NCBI GenBank assembly: GCA_023512835.1
Contig: CM042092.1
Coordinates: 55,641,097-55,705,096, forward strand
Length of the DNA stretch: 64,000 bases
Direction: 5' to 3'
Source of the DNA: Taxillus chinensis
Lineage: Eukaryota; Streptophyta; Magnoliopsida; Santalales; Loranthaceae
The notes under the pieces were generated by a model. The model worked only from the letters and a program-made list of their open reading frames with translations. It had not been told where the DNA came from and did not search any database. Below are positions 22,983 through 32,140 of the stretch, piece by piece. Positions within the stretch are counted from its first letter, which is position 1. Every line of letters starts with the position of its first letter. The position numbers and the translations under genes are program-made.

Positions 22983-24953
22983 CATGGCACCCGAATCTTT
23001 CTTTCCGGCGTTACTCCTGGCCATCTAGTTGATTGGAATCTTGTTTCGATCCTCCGGATTGGTTTCTCCAGCTTCGCCCTCTTCTTGAAGCCTCGCACAT
23101 ACTCAACCTGGTCTCCAATCCCATCGATCTTCTTATCGATGACATTCTTGAGTATTACCAACGGATTCGCCGCACCAAAGATTCCATAACCTCTTATGTC
23201 CGCGGTGAATCCATCGTCATCACTCCGGTGTTCTCCGCGCTGCTCTCCACCTTCCTCTTGGTGAACCACAGCGTCCGGATGCCGATCCGATGGCGGCTTC
23301 TATGGGGTGCACGAACAAGGGGAAGGAATACAAGGTGAAATCCTTCCAGGGTCGTTATCGATGTATGGCGACTATTCTAAGTCGATGCCTGCGGCTCGCA
23401 CATCAGCCCTGGACTCGGTTCCGTATGATCTTCTACCTGGCCATGTACGGCGTCTTTGAAGGTCTTCCAATGGATTGGGGGATGTTCTTATTTCGCTTGC
23501 TGCTGACCGGTCACAAAAACCATTCCTATGGGCGCATCCTCGGCATTGTCTTCCGGCATCTTCGTCCGGACCATTTCGCCCAAGTTGATGCTTGTCTCGT
23601 TTCCCTCGGCTCTTTATCTTCGTCACCTTACGCCGGATGGAAACATGACTGCCCGCCGACCCACCGTAGCTCTCCGCACTCTCCCTGCCGCGGAACAACA
23701 AGGCGGCTCTGTTGGTGACCCCTCCGACGCCCAAGCCCCCGAGGTCGGTTCCGTACACCGATCCTCCCGGATTCGGTCCGTAGCTGCGCCCTCCCACTCA
23801 CGGGCTTTCCCGGCCAAGCGTCCGTGCCTGAACCGTCCGAGGTTGCGGGGCCCTCTCGGCGCGGTGCGTCGAGAGTCGTTTCCTCGGCCCCTCTCGCTGC
23901 CGATGTCCCCACTCCCTCCACATCCGCTATAGCCGCTGCGGTTGATACCGCCGTTGCCGCCGCCACCGCCGATGTCCCGGCCGCTTCTCCTGAAGCCCCT
24001 TTGCCTCCTCTACCTCAACCCCGAGATTACCTTGACCATCTCTCCGCCGTCACCTTAACGGACCTCCGGCTCCGTTTCAGCCTAGCCCACACCTCTTCCA
24101 TTCCTGACACCGATCTCCGGGTATTTTACACCCGCAATACCCAATCCCCGGAGACTATGATCATCCGGAATCTGGACCACGGCTTTCTTACGCCGGTGCC
24201 ATTCCCGATGTGTCGTTCCCTACACCCTCCGGCCCCGGTCCGCTACCCGAAGTCCCTCTACCGCTAAGGCCGGGCCCTCTTCTCCTGCCGCCGCGATTCC
24301 CGTAGTTGACTTGTCCGGTCAAAGCGGGTCTCTTGCTCCCGGATGCCTCCAATGCTCCGGATGCCTCCGAAGCTCCGGATGCCTCGATGCTCCGGATGCT
24401 CCTGTCTGCTTCGTCTACTCTGCGGACTCCTCCGCCCACCGCACTCCCGCTCCTGTTCATGCGGGGGAGTCCTCCAAAGCTCCAGAGTTAGCCCTTGGGT
24501 GTGCCTCTTTTGGCACGGTCCCCTCCGATGCCGTGCTTTCCGCTCGGTGGACCGCCATGCTCACGCTCAAAGCGCCCAAATTTCCGCCATCGCCGCCAAA
24601 GTTGATGCCCTCGGCGCCCAACTACTCTCCGCCCTCACCGACTCCTCCACTTCCATTGAGCGAAAATGGATCTTGTCGCCACCTCCGTTCATTCGCTCTC
24701 TACTTCCTTCGCGGATCCGGCGCATACGATGGCTCGTCCTCCCGTTGCTTCCCGGCGATCCGCCAAACCGGGGGAGAAAGTGTCATCCGATCCGTCTACT
24801 CCTTTGCCCCCACAACCATCATCCCGGACCGAGAAGCGGCTGCCACCGCTGCTTCTCGGGGAGTTCAAATTCCCAAACGAAGCCGCTTCTCTCAACCAAG
24901 CTCCTCTATCGCACCTCCAGCCTCCTCCTCCATCCTCCTCATCCGCAGCCTAA
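22983..24953 (+). pseudogene. Post-pol ORF of element B: PF20167-like domain, Pro/Ala-rich region, helical region
   Basis: Starts at ATG 22983 (MAPESFFP), aligned with the A start at 1065. The first about 230 residues correspond to the PF20167-like domain (GHLVDWN, EYYQRI, SYVRGESIVITP, MAASMGCTNKGKEYKVKSF, LAMYGVFEGLPMDWG). A Pro/Ala/Ser-rich region follows (about 23640-24540), then a helical stretch (AQISAIAAKVDALGAQLLSA, about 24570-24650), then Pro/Ser-rich sequence ending at a stop at 24951-24953. Several one-base shifts occur, including the first near 23025. Sequence in other frames continues into the C48-like region, so one long protein of about 900 residues may have existed. Codon use is GC-rich compared with pol. 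Confidence 0.6.
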
Positions 24954-25031
24954 TACCTTCCTCCCATCCTATGCGGAGTTTGACCCCTCTCGATGCGGAT
25001 GGAAGCTTGCGCAAGGCAATGAAAGCCTATC

Positions 25032-25723
25032 TTGCGTCTTCTGAGAGAAGATGTCTTTACAAATGTATCCTTTCTCTCCGGCCGACATTCGACTCTTTGT
25101 TCGGAGAAAGGACTCTTTACTACAGAAGACATTGACAACTTCTCGAGGGTCGCTAAGATGGAGATGAGGCCGTTTCCATCTCTTTACGAAGATGGGCACT
25201 TGTTTGAAGTTCTGCCATGTTGGAATGAGGGCTATCTTCCCAGGTGTGGAGTTAATTCAGACTTACATCGACCAGGAATCGTGAAGATAGCAAGCCATGG
25301 AAAACTCTCTCAACCATCCTCATTCCGTACAGGATCATGTCGCCACACTTCATGATGGCCGTCTTCATGATTCAATCCAAGCAGATGATTCTCATTGATT
25401 CTCATCAGATTGTGGAGCACTTCGTTAGGAAGAATCAATGGGAACCTCTGTGTCTCAGACTAACTGAAGCCGTGAAGAAAGCCGGGCTATATGAAGAGTT
25501 GGGTATCACACCCCTGCGCTCTACTGAGAAACTCAAGGCGACATTCCGGGGCAAGAAGCAAGTGCCACAACAACTGGATGGAGATAGTCATGGAGCCTTT
25601 GTTTGTCATTTCATCAAATCGTTCTTAATCGTGGACAAACATTGGAGCCAACACTCCACCTTTACGATGCACGGAGACAATGGAGCTAAGAGAGAAGGCA
25701 GCAACTATGATCTTCAAGTATAG
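25032..25723 (+). pseudogene. Ulp1/SENP-type (peptidase C48) protease-like region in the 3' end of element B
   Basis: C48 enzymes cleave ubiquitin-like modifiers from proteins with a His-Asp-Cys triad and an oxyanion Gln. Read through two one-base shifts (near 25240 and 25273), the order is: a GYLP stretch followed by ELIQTYIDQE, matching the WLxD-xIxxYI start of C48; then PWKTLSTILIPYRI; SPHFMMAVFMIQ, supplying the His (usually His-Trp); MILIDS, supplying the Asp; and VPQQLDGDSHGAFVCHF, matching the PQQxNGxDCGxFVC signature with the oxyanion Gln. The Asp-Cys-Gly is replaced by Asp-Ser-His-Gly, so the nucleophile is lost as read. The final 128 codons (25337-25723) are open. It lies wholly inside B, 150 bp before the polypurine tract. 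Confidence 0.65.
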
Positions 25724-25873
25724 TAAGCCTTATGTACCTTAGTGAAAAATCTGTATTAAGGCTGATTTGTATTTAGTTGCTGATCAATGAAATTGGTTGT
25801 GGTGTATATTCTGTATGATATTCGTTTGCATCGCTTACCGGATCAGATTACAAAGGGTTTAGGCATATCCATA

Positions 25874-25885
25874 ATTGGGGGAGAT
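25874..25885 (+). other. Polypurine tract of element B
   Basis: ATTGGGGGAGAT directly precedes the TG of the 3' LTR. This is the expected plus-strand primer site. Confidence 0.85.
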
Positions 25886-27089
25886 TGTTGGATCAAACCC
25901 AGAATTTGGATAATGCCGTTAAAGCCTTATGTAATTTGATCCGAGATCTTTTGTGTTTATTTGATCATTGCGAAGGTATGTCACTAATCCAAAGATGCAC
26001 TCGTGAGAGCAAAGCTAAGGACAGGATACATAATCCTGATCCGGACAAGAGTTAGTGTCGTCAAACACTTGGTAAATAACCAAGTAACAATAAGTGCGGA
26101 GTAAGGAAAATAAGTGCGGAGTAAGGAAAATAAGTACGGAGTAAGGAAAATAGATGCGGAGTAAGGAATCCGGACTTATTACTCGCCCGGAGTAAGGAAC
26201 TTACATACGGAGTAAGGAACTTACATACGGAGTAAGGAACTTACACACGGAGTAAGGAACTTACATACGGAGTAAGGAACTTACATACGGAGTAAGGAAC
26301 TTACACACGGAGTAAGGAACTTACATACGGAGTAAGAAACTTACATACGGAGTAAGGAACTTACATGCGGAGTAAGGAAGCACTGACACGGACTAAGGAT
26401 TCTAGTACTGAATAGATACGGAATAAGCAACCACCTGACACGGAGTAAGGTTCCGAGCTTCATTAACTACGGAGTAAGGAAAATTACACCGGACCAAGAA
26501 GACACTTGCTCCAATGAAACCGCATTTAAAGTTATCAGCTCGTGCTGTCCCGATGTAAGAAGAATGCATTTAGAACAAGAAGAATCTTACACGTGGATCA
26601 TCCGGATATGTGGACACAACCTTAATTGTATCTCGGAACTCACAAAGACACTTATACTCTTCGAATCCAAGATCTTGAGCTCCACAATCCGCGGCAGTCA
26701 AGGCAGATAGATTACCAAGGGATAGTTAGTGCGGAACGCATTCCGGAACTTCAAGTTCCAAGGTTGTCTCTTAGGAATGTTTTGTATAAATATTCATACT
26801 TATACTTCTTGTAAAAAAAAGTGAGCTAGAGCGAAGAAGTGCAAAAAATAGAAAAGGCACTTGGCTAGTGTGTGAATTCAAAGTTGTAAACGAGTGTAAG
26901 AGAGTGTTTGCTTCTATTTTGTTGTAATCACTTTGTGATAATAAAACAAAATACTTCCACTATCCTGGTTATCTTCCGCAGTGATATTATCACTTAAACT
27001 AGATAAGTCTTTGTGTCTTGAGAGAAAAGAAAGAGTTCGAATAAGAGCCTATTCACCCCCCCCCCCCTTTAGGCTCCAAGGGACCATCA
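25886..27089 (+). repeat. 3' LTR of element B
   Basis: 1204 bp, preceded by the polypurine tract ATTGGGGGAGA. Nearly identical to the 5' LTR: the eight extra bases come from five single-base indels plus a C-run of 12 instead of 9. Three substitutions were counted. TATA box at 26785-26792. Confidence 0.95.
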
Positions 27090-27094
27090 AGGCC
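27090..27094 (+). other. Target-site duplication of B, right copy
   Basis: AGGCC immediately after the terminal CA of the 3' LTR, matching 14296-14300. Five bases is the usual Copia duplication length. Confidence 0.9.
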
Positions 27095-27812
27095 CATGTG
27101 ACGATATTGCGTTTTTCAGGAAAGCAAAAGTGAACTTTCTTTTTTAGAAAAGAAAATGAAAACAATTTGAATTCAAATGGAAATACTGCCACAATTAATA
27201 TTGGCCCAGCAGACTAGAATATGAGCATCTAGGGCTTAACCCTCATGACCGCCTGGGCCTTTGTTGATTTTTTCCTAGAAGAGATTCAGGTTTTTGTGTT
27301 TTTATATTTTATTATTTTTTTTTGAAAATAATAAATGAAAAGAGAAATGCAAACTGTTTTTTTTTTTTGTATTTTCATTTTTTTAACTTTCAGAATTAAT
27401 GAAAAAAGGAAAATAGAGAAGTTTTTTGGGGTTTTATTTTTTGAAAAAAACACGGAGAAAGAACTTAAAAAAAAGAACAGGTTTAATAAATAAACAAAGT
27501 AAAGAACCTAGAGGAAAGAAAATGATATAGATGTGAGCCCCTTTTCCCTATGAGTAATGCTTTCCAAGAGCTTCCTGAAAGCACAAATGGTTAGAAAAAG
27601 AAACTTTTCTAGTGTCGGCTCCTCCCGTGAAGACGAACAAGTGATTTTGGGTGCTTCTTTCCTTAGAAAAATGAGTATATTCCTCTTTGTGATTCTCGAA
27701 TACTCTCTCTCTCTCGTTTTTTTATTTCTCGAAATCTAGTCGAAAGTTCTCTCCCTGAATCCTCTTATGATACTTGATAATTGATGCCCTCCCTTCCTTG
27801 CCTCTTGGGGCA

Positions 27813-27824
27813 ATCTATTTATAG
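27813..27824 (-). promoter_or_regulatory. TATA box of element C LTR
   Basis: The minus strand reads CCTATAAATAGATTG near these coordinates, a strong plant TATA box, followed 90-110 bp downstream by a CT/GA-rich untranslated stretch (27695-27720). This supports minus-strand transcription of C and sets the U3/R border near 27790. Confidence 0.6.
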
Positions 27825-28374
27825 GAATCCCCGGGGAGACAGCCCGTGCCTCGGCATTTATTGGATGCCTTACAGTCCCCATGAGTCAACTACATCGTTC
27901 CAATGAATTAATGACTTCGGAAATGGGATTCTCGGTTCCCATCGATTTACAATAATTCACAGTTCCCGTGCTTTGAAAAAGGAGTCCCAATGCCTGAAAA
28001 TAAATAAATTGTTTGAGATTATTTAATCCTCTGTTGTACCTGGACGCCTTGGTGGGTAAGGGCTGAATGCATTTCCGGATGTATTGGAGCCGTTGGGAAT
28101 TAATAGTTATGCAGTCCCCAGGGTCAACTGTGATGTCCCAAGGAAAATGACATTTAATTATAGAGGTCTTCTGTCCATATGCTCAAAAATGGAGTTCCGA
28201 GACATTTGAATTTAATATTCGGAGACTCCTCAATTCCCATGCTTAAAAAGGGGGTTCCAAGACACTGGTGGCCTTTAATGCACTTAAAAAGAATTTTCTG
28301 GATTTTTCGTAGTCCCGATGCTTTGGAGTCACTCCCGGACTTGTAGAGGAGCTATTTTGGAGTTTTTCAAAATT

Positions 28375-29115
28375 ATTGACCAGGTTTGACCTCCTGGATC
28401 TGGGCTTATTCCGGATCGATGGCCTTATTCCGCATCAATAGGTCCTTATTCCGCACTAATGAGTTTAGCTCGGATTTGACCAGGTTTGACCTCCTGGATC
28501 TGGGCTTATTCCGGATCGGTGCCTTATTCCGCATCGGAGGTCCTTATTCCACGTTTGTGGGCTTTGCTCGGATTTGACCAAGTTTGACCACCAAATTTGG
28601 ACTTATTTCGGATCAGTGGCCTTATTCCGCATTAGTAAGTCCTTATTCCGCATTAGTGGGCTTAGCTTGGATTTGACTAAGTTTGACCACCAGATTTGGG
28701 CTTAGTCCACATCAGTAGGTCCTTATTCTGCATCGGTAGGCTTAGCTCGGGATTTGACCAAGTTTGACCACCGGATTTGGGCTTATTCCGAATCAGTGGC
28801 CTTATTCGCATCGTAGGCTTAGCTCGGATTTGACCAAGTTTGACCACCTGGATTTGGGCTTAATCCGCATCAATAGGCTTAGCTCGGATTTGACCAAGTT
28901 TACCACCGGATTTGGGCTTAATCCGCATTAGTAGGTCCTTATTCCGCATCGATAGGCTTAGCTCAAATTTGACCAAGTTTGACCACCGGATTTGGGTTTA
29001 TTCCGCATTAACGGGCTTATTCCGCATCAATGGGCTTAGCTCGGATTTGACCAAGTTTGACCGCCGGATTTGGGCTTAGTTCGGATTTGACCAAGTTTGA
29101 CCGCCGGATTTGGGC
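28375..29115 (-). repeat. Degenerate tandem repeats with W-boxes in U3 of element C
   Basis: About nine or ten units of 55-115 bp. Each has one or two TTTGACC motifs (often TTTGACCAAGTTTGACC), GGATTTGGGCTTA, and one or two copies of TTATTCCGCATC. TTGACC/T is the core of the W-box bound by WRKY factors, so a stress-responsive enhancer is plausible but untested. Confidence 0.8.
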
Positions 29116-29494
29116 TTCCCCAAAAATTTCCGTGTGTGGGCTTGGTCGCCACGTGGCGCCTCTACTTGGGCTTCCTTAGGCCTCTCTTGTTATCACTTGC
29201 TGTGTAAGGAGAGTGCCTTTGTATATATACTGGGCGAAGGAGAAGCAAAACTGGCAATGTGGGACAAACATGCATATGAAGAACCAAAATTCGTGGAAAA
29301 TTAGCAGATTTCTAGGGCAACTTCAAAAATTCATAACTTTCTCCACAGAGCTCGGATTAGAGCCAAATTGGTCTTGTTTTGCTCTAAATTCTGTTATCTA
29401 TCTTCTGAAAGTGGAATCATTCCAAAAGGATCAGCCATTTAGGAGAAAAGTGGGAAATACCGCACAGAGGTACATGATAAAATGAGCATTCTGC

Positions 29495-29875
29495 CCGTCT
29501 GATTCAAAAATTCATAGATAATTGCACAGAACTCAGATTACCCTAAAACCAGTTGGAGATGATAGATAAAGATGTTATCTAACTAATGCAATTGACTTTA
29601 TTCAGATCCAATAAGTATTGAGAAAGTTATTGGCAAAATAGTGCGCTGCGCACTGGCTGTCTCCCCAAAATTTGTACAAGGTTTGGTTACCAACTTTGAA
29701 AAATCATAACTAATTGAATACAGCCCGGAATATTCTCAAACTAATTGGAAATGATAGATAAAGATGTTATCTAATCAATGCAATTGACTTTTTTTGGATT
29801 ACGACAAGTATCGGGGAAGTTATTAATAAAATAGCGGGCTGCCCACCGATTGTCCAATTCAACTTGGTACTTTTG
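29495..29875 (-). repeat. Two-copy tandem duplication (about 170-180 bp) at the LTR start of C
   Basis: Two neighbouring copies share GATAGATAAAGATGTTATCT, then AATGCAATTGACTTT, then an AAGTAT-G-GAAGTTATT segment. The first runs from about 29510 and the second from about 29700. Non-coding. Confidence 0.7.
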
Positions 29876-29899
29876 TCATAGCCATTTCATTTCTCCTCG

Positions 29900-30303
29900 G
29901 AATCAAGTGTGGTCAAGTGCGTTATTCTCCGAATGTCATCCTCTATCACTTAGTGGTCCTTTTCCAAGTACGGTTGCGATCTAACCCGGTCAAAATGGGG
30001 TATAACACTCATGATCTTGAGTTGGCGGCTGTCATCTTTGCCTTGAAGTGTTGGCAACATTACCTTTTGGGGGAGAAGTTCGTAGTGTTTTCCGATCGCA
30101 AGAGCCTTCAGGACATCTTTACTCGAAGGACTTGAATTTGAGGCAGAGGAGATGGGTGGAGTATTTGCGGACCTTTGACTTTACTCTTGCCTACACCCCG
30201 GGCAAGGGTAATGTTGTGGCTAACGCGTTGAGCAAGAAAAAGGGAAAGCTGAGGTGGCCGTGAGAGAGTGGAAGCCGATGGAGCAGTTGGCGATGTTGCG
30301 GCT
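29900..30303 (+). pseudogene. RNase H fragment of chromovirus D
   Basis: Contains LRSNPVKMGYNTHDLELAAV and ALKCWQHYLLGEKF, then (after a shift near 30130) LNLRQRRWVEYL and PGKGNVVANALSKK. These match the end of the Gypsy RNase H. FSDRKSLQDIF replaces the common TDHKSLQYIF, and VVANALS replaces VVADALS, so a conserved Asp is changed to Asn. It is cut by the solo LTR at 30304. Confidence 0.85.
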
Positions 30304-30817
30304 TGTAATGACCCGTGTGTAAGAAGTTAACCACAAACACCTTGGATGTTGGTGCACAAGTTTGAGGTAAGAGATGAGCCCAAGAGGGGACTTTTGGGAG
30401 GTGCATGTGACAAGTTAACGTACATTTATGCCCTAGGAAGATGTTATGCATATACATGCGGTTTTAAGTCATTTTGGAAGATTTTGGAGCTCACTTTTGG
30501 TATAGTAGATGGCCTTAAACATTTGGCATGCAAGAACAAAAGTTGCTTAGAATGAGGTCCTCTATCTACCACAGAAATTTTAGAGCATTTGGAGCAAGCA
30601 CGTGAATTCACCCATTTCACGTGCAAGCATATTTTTGCTTCTCGGACCTCTACAAGATGCAAGGAGGCTTGGGGTGAAGTTTGAGTGCATTTGGAGCCGC
30701 ACGCCAATTGGGGAATTGGCGTTCAAATTGGCGTGTAGGCATGTTTTTGCATGGTTACCTTGGAATTGTGAATATTTTGGTGTGTATGGATGTGGGAAGG
30801 TCATAGCTTGTTCCATC

Positions 30818-30903
30818 AAAACTACGTCGTTTTGATGCCTGGGATTCACTTAAGCAAAACTACGTCGTTTTGATGTTGTGTTGTCTATATAAGGAGGAGA
30901 AGC
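30818..30903 (+). promoter_or_regulatory. Core promoter of the solo LTR: two ACGT boxes plus TATA
   Basis: AAAACTACGTCGTTTT occurs at 30818-30833 and again at 30856-30871, then TATATAAG at 30896-30903. ACGT-core palindromes are binding sites of plant bZIP factors. The D 3' LTR has the same layout. Confidence 0.6.
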
Positions 30904-30942
30904 CCCTCTGTTTTAGGTTTAGGGTTTGTTGCTCCACCCTGG

Positions 30943-30944
<2 letters not shown>

Positions 30945-31002
<58 letters not shown>
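30945..31002 (+). repeat. (GA)n microsatellite in the solo LTR leader
   Basis: About 29 uninterrupted GA units just after the presumed transcription start. The D 3' LTR has a shorter run at 34465-34492. Confidence 0.95.
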
Positions 31003-31004
<2 letters not shown>

Positions 31005-31489
31005 GGAAGGAGAGCTTCTGGTGGCCGCCGGAGCGTCTTGCGTGGGTGGTCGGAGTCTTGCGTGGAAGCGGGAGCAGGAGAACATACAAGGTAGGGGTTC
31101 TGTTCTTCCTAAATCCTCCTCTCGTCCTAGGGTTCTAGGGTAGATTATGGATTATATCTCGTTTATATATATATATATATGTAATCCATATATGTGTAAT
31201 CTCCTATATGGATGTTGGCCTTCAATGGCATTTTGGTGTGATTCTGTTGTTGCATGTTATATGTTCGATGAAATGCCTGTGTGAATATAGCTGTGTGTAT
31301 ATGCCTATTACATGTTTGGTAATATGCCTGTGTGGCTAGACTTGTGATTTGGTGTATGTATGCATCTTGGGTGTTTGTTCTATTGCCTGAATGGCTGGGT
31401 TTGTGCACTTGTGAATGGGTGCACACCAAGTGTTTGGTTTTATGTTTAAGTGACCGTAGTGTGTGTTGTGTGCATGACTGTGGTATCTG

Positions 31490-31625
31490 GCCTGAAGAGG
31501 CGGTTAAATTACTTTGTCCGGGAGGCGGTTAAACCAGGGGCCGAAAGAGGCGGTTAAACTACTTTGCCTGAGAGGCGGTCAAATCGGTGGCCTGAAGAGG
31601 CGGTTAAATTACTTACTTGAGATGT
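31490..31625 (+). repeat. Minisatellite in the solo LTR
   Basis: Five degenerate units around GAGGCGGTTAAATTACTTTG. The D 3' LTR has a different repeat at the matching place (34910-35030). Confidence 0.8.
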
Positions 31626-32140
31626 GGTTTGTTAGCCAGGTGTGGATGGGGCTGGGGTTACGCCCGCTTATGTGGAATGTTTTATTTTCTTTTTTCTTAA
31701 TACTGCCACGTCACTACACCTATGCACATGCATGTTGCCGCTAGGAACATGGGAAGGGTTGGGGAAACTTGATCCCTACTGAGCCGTGGTTGCTCACCCC
31801 TCCTACCGTGTTTGCTTGTTTTCCAGGGACTTATAGGCGTTAGGTGGATACACCAAGGTGGAAGACCATCTTCATTTTATTGTTCGGTTCAGAATGTAAT
31901 TTTATAATTTATGTAACCCCAAGGGGGGGGAATGTAATAAGGGATTGAACCGTAGTATGGAACATGGTTGGTTTGTGACCCCTTTGATGTTTGAAGTTAA
32001 ATAAAGATGTGACTTGTTTGTTTATTGTAATTGTTAGTTTTGCTCGTGTGGCATCCAGAATCCAACCCCTTTACCCTCCGTGTGGGTGAACGGGGAGTCA
32101 CGTACCGATTTCCCCGGTCGGAAATCCGGGGCGTGACACA

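Larger units (their letters stand above)
14301..27089 (+). mobile_element. SIRE/Maximus-type Copia retrotransposon B (complete, both LTRs)
   Basis: 12,789 bp bounded by TG...CA LTRs (14301-15496 and 25886-27089) and flanked by AGGCC at 14296-14300 and 27090-27094. Internal order: primer site, gag with zinc knuckle and coiled coil, protease, integrase, RT, RNase H, spacer with repeated purine tracts, PF20167-like ORF, C48-like protease region, polypurine tract. By eye the LTRs differ at three substitutions and a few short indels in 1.2 kb, so the insertion is young. Yet gag, pol and the post-pol ORF are broken by many single-base indels. It is inserted in the LTR of element C in opposite orientation. 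Confidence 0.95.
9774..29878 (-). mobile_element. Tat/Ogre-like Gypsy retrotransposon C, interrupted by A and B
   Basis: On the minus strand the parts are a long 5' LTR (about 29878 to 27090, continued 14300 to 13844), a primer site, a leader of about 590 bp, an ORF before gag (13236-11709), a spacer, and a gag gene cut at 9774 by element A. B is inserted inside the LTR with duplicated AGGCC. An extra ORF upstream of gag and an LTR of more than 3 kb are characteristic of the Tat/Ogre branch of Ty3/Gypsy. Pol and the 3' LTR are left of the window. The right LTR border is placed at a CA before Tekay-type RNase H sequence resumes and is uncertain by tens of bases. Confidence 0.75.
27090..29878 (-). 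repeat. 5' LTR of element C, U3/R part, right of B
   Basis: Continuation of the C LTR after the B insertion. On the minus strand it holds U3 repeats (28375-29115), a tandem 170-bp duplication (about 29495-29870), and a TATA box with CT-rich leader at about 27700-27830. The outer border is placed at 29878 because CA is followed by sequence leading into Tekay-type RNase H. Together with 13844-14300 the LTR would be about 3.2 kb, which is in the range for Tat/Ogre elements. Confidence 0.6.
30304..32138 (+). repeat. Solo LTR of the D family inside D pol
   Basis: 1835 bp starting TGTAATGACCCGTG and ending GGGGCGTGACA, the same termini as the D 3' LTR (33886-35491). Shared segments include CACCTTG-ATGTTG-TGCACAAG, the GA microsatellite, and AAGGTAGGGGTTCTG. 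There is no internal region, so it is a solo LTR. The bases before (CGGCT) and after (CAATG) do not match, so no clean duplication is seen. Confidence 0.85.

Noticed and set aside
23372..23966. Minus-strand ORFs opposite the B post-pol ORF
   Set aside because: GC-rich sequence with few stops; Gly/Arg/Ala-rich translation is the shadow of the sense Pro/Ala-rich region.
22983..24953. Retroviral-type envelope gene after pol
   Set aside because: No signal peptide, transmembrane segment or cleavage site seen; the PF20167-like reading fits better.
30870..31140. ORFs rich in Arg-Glu or Ser-Leu repeats on both strands
   Set aside because: Produced by the (GA)n microsatellite of the solo LTR, with no coding support.
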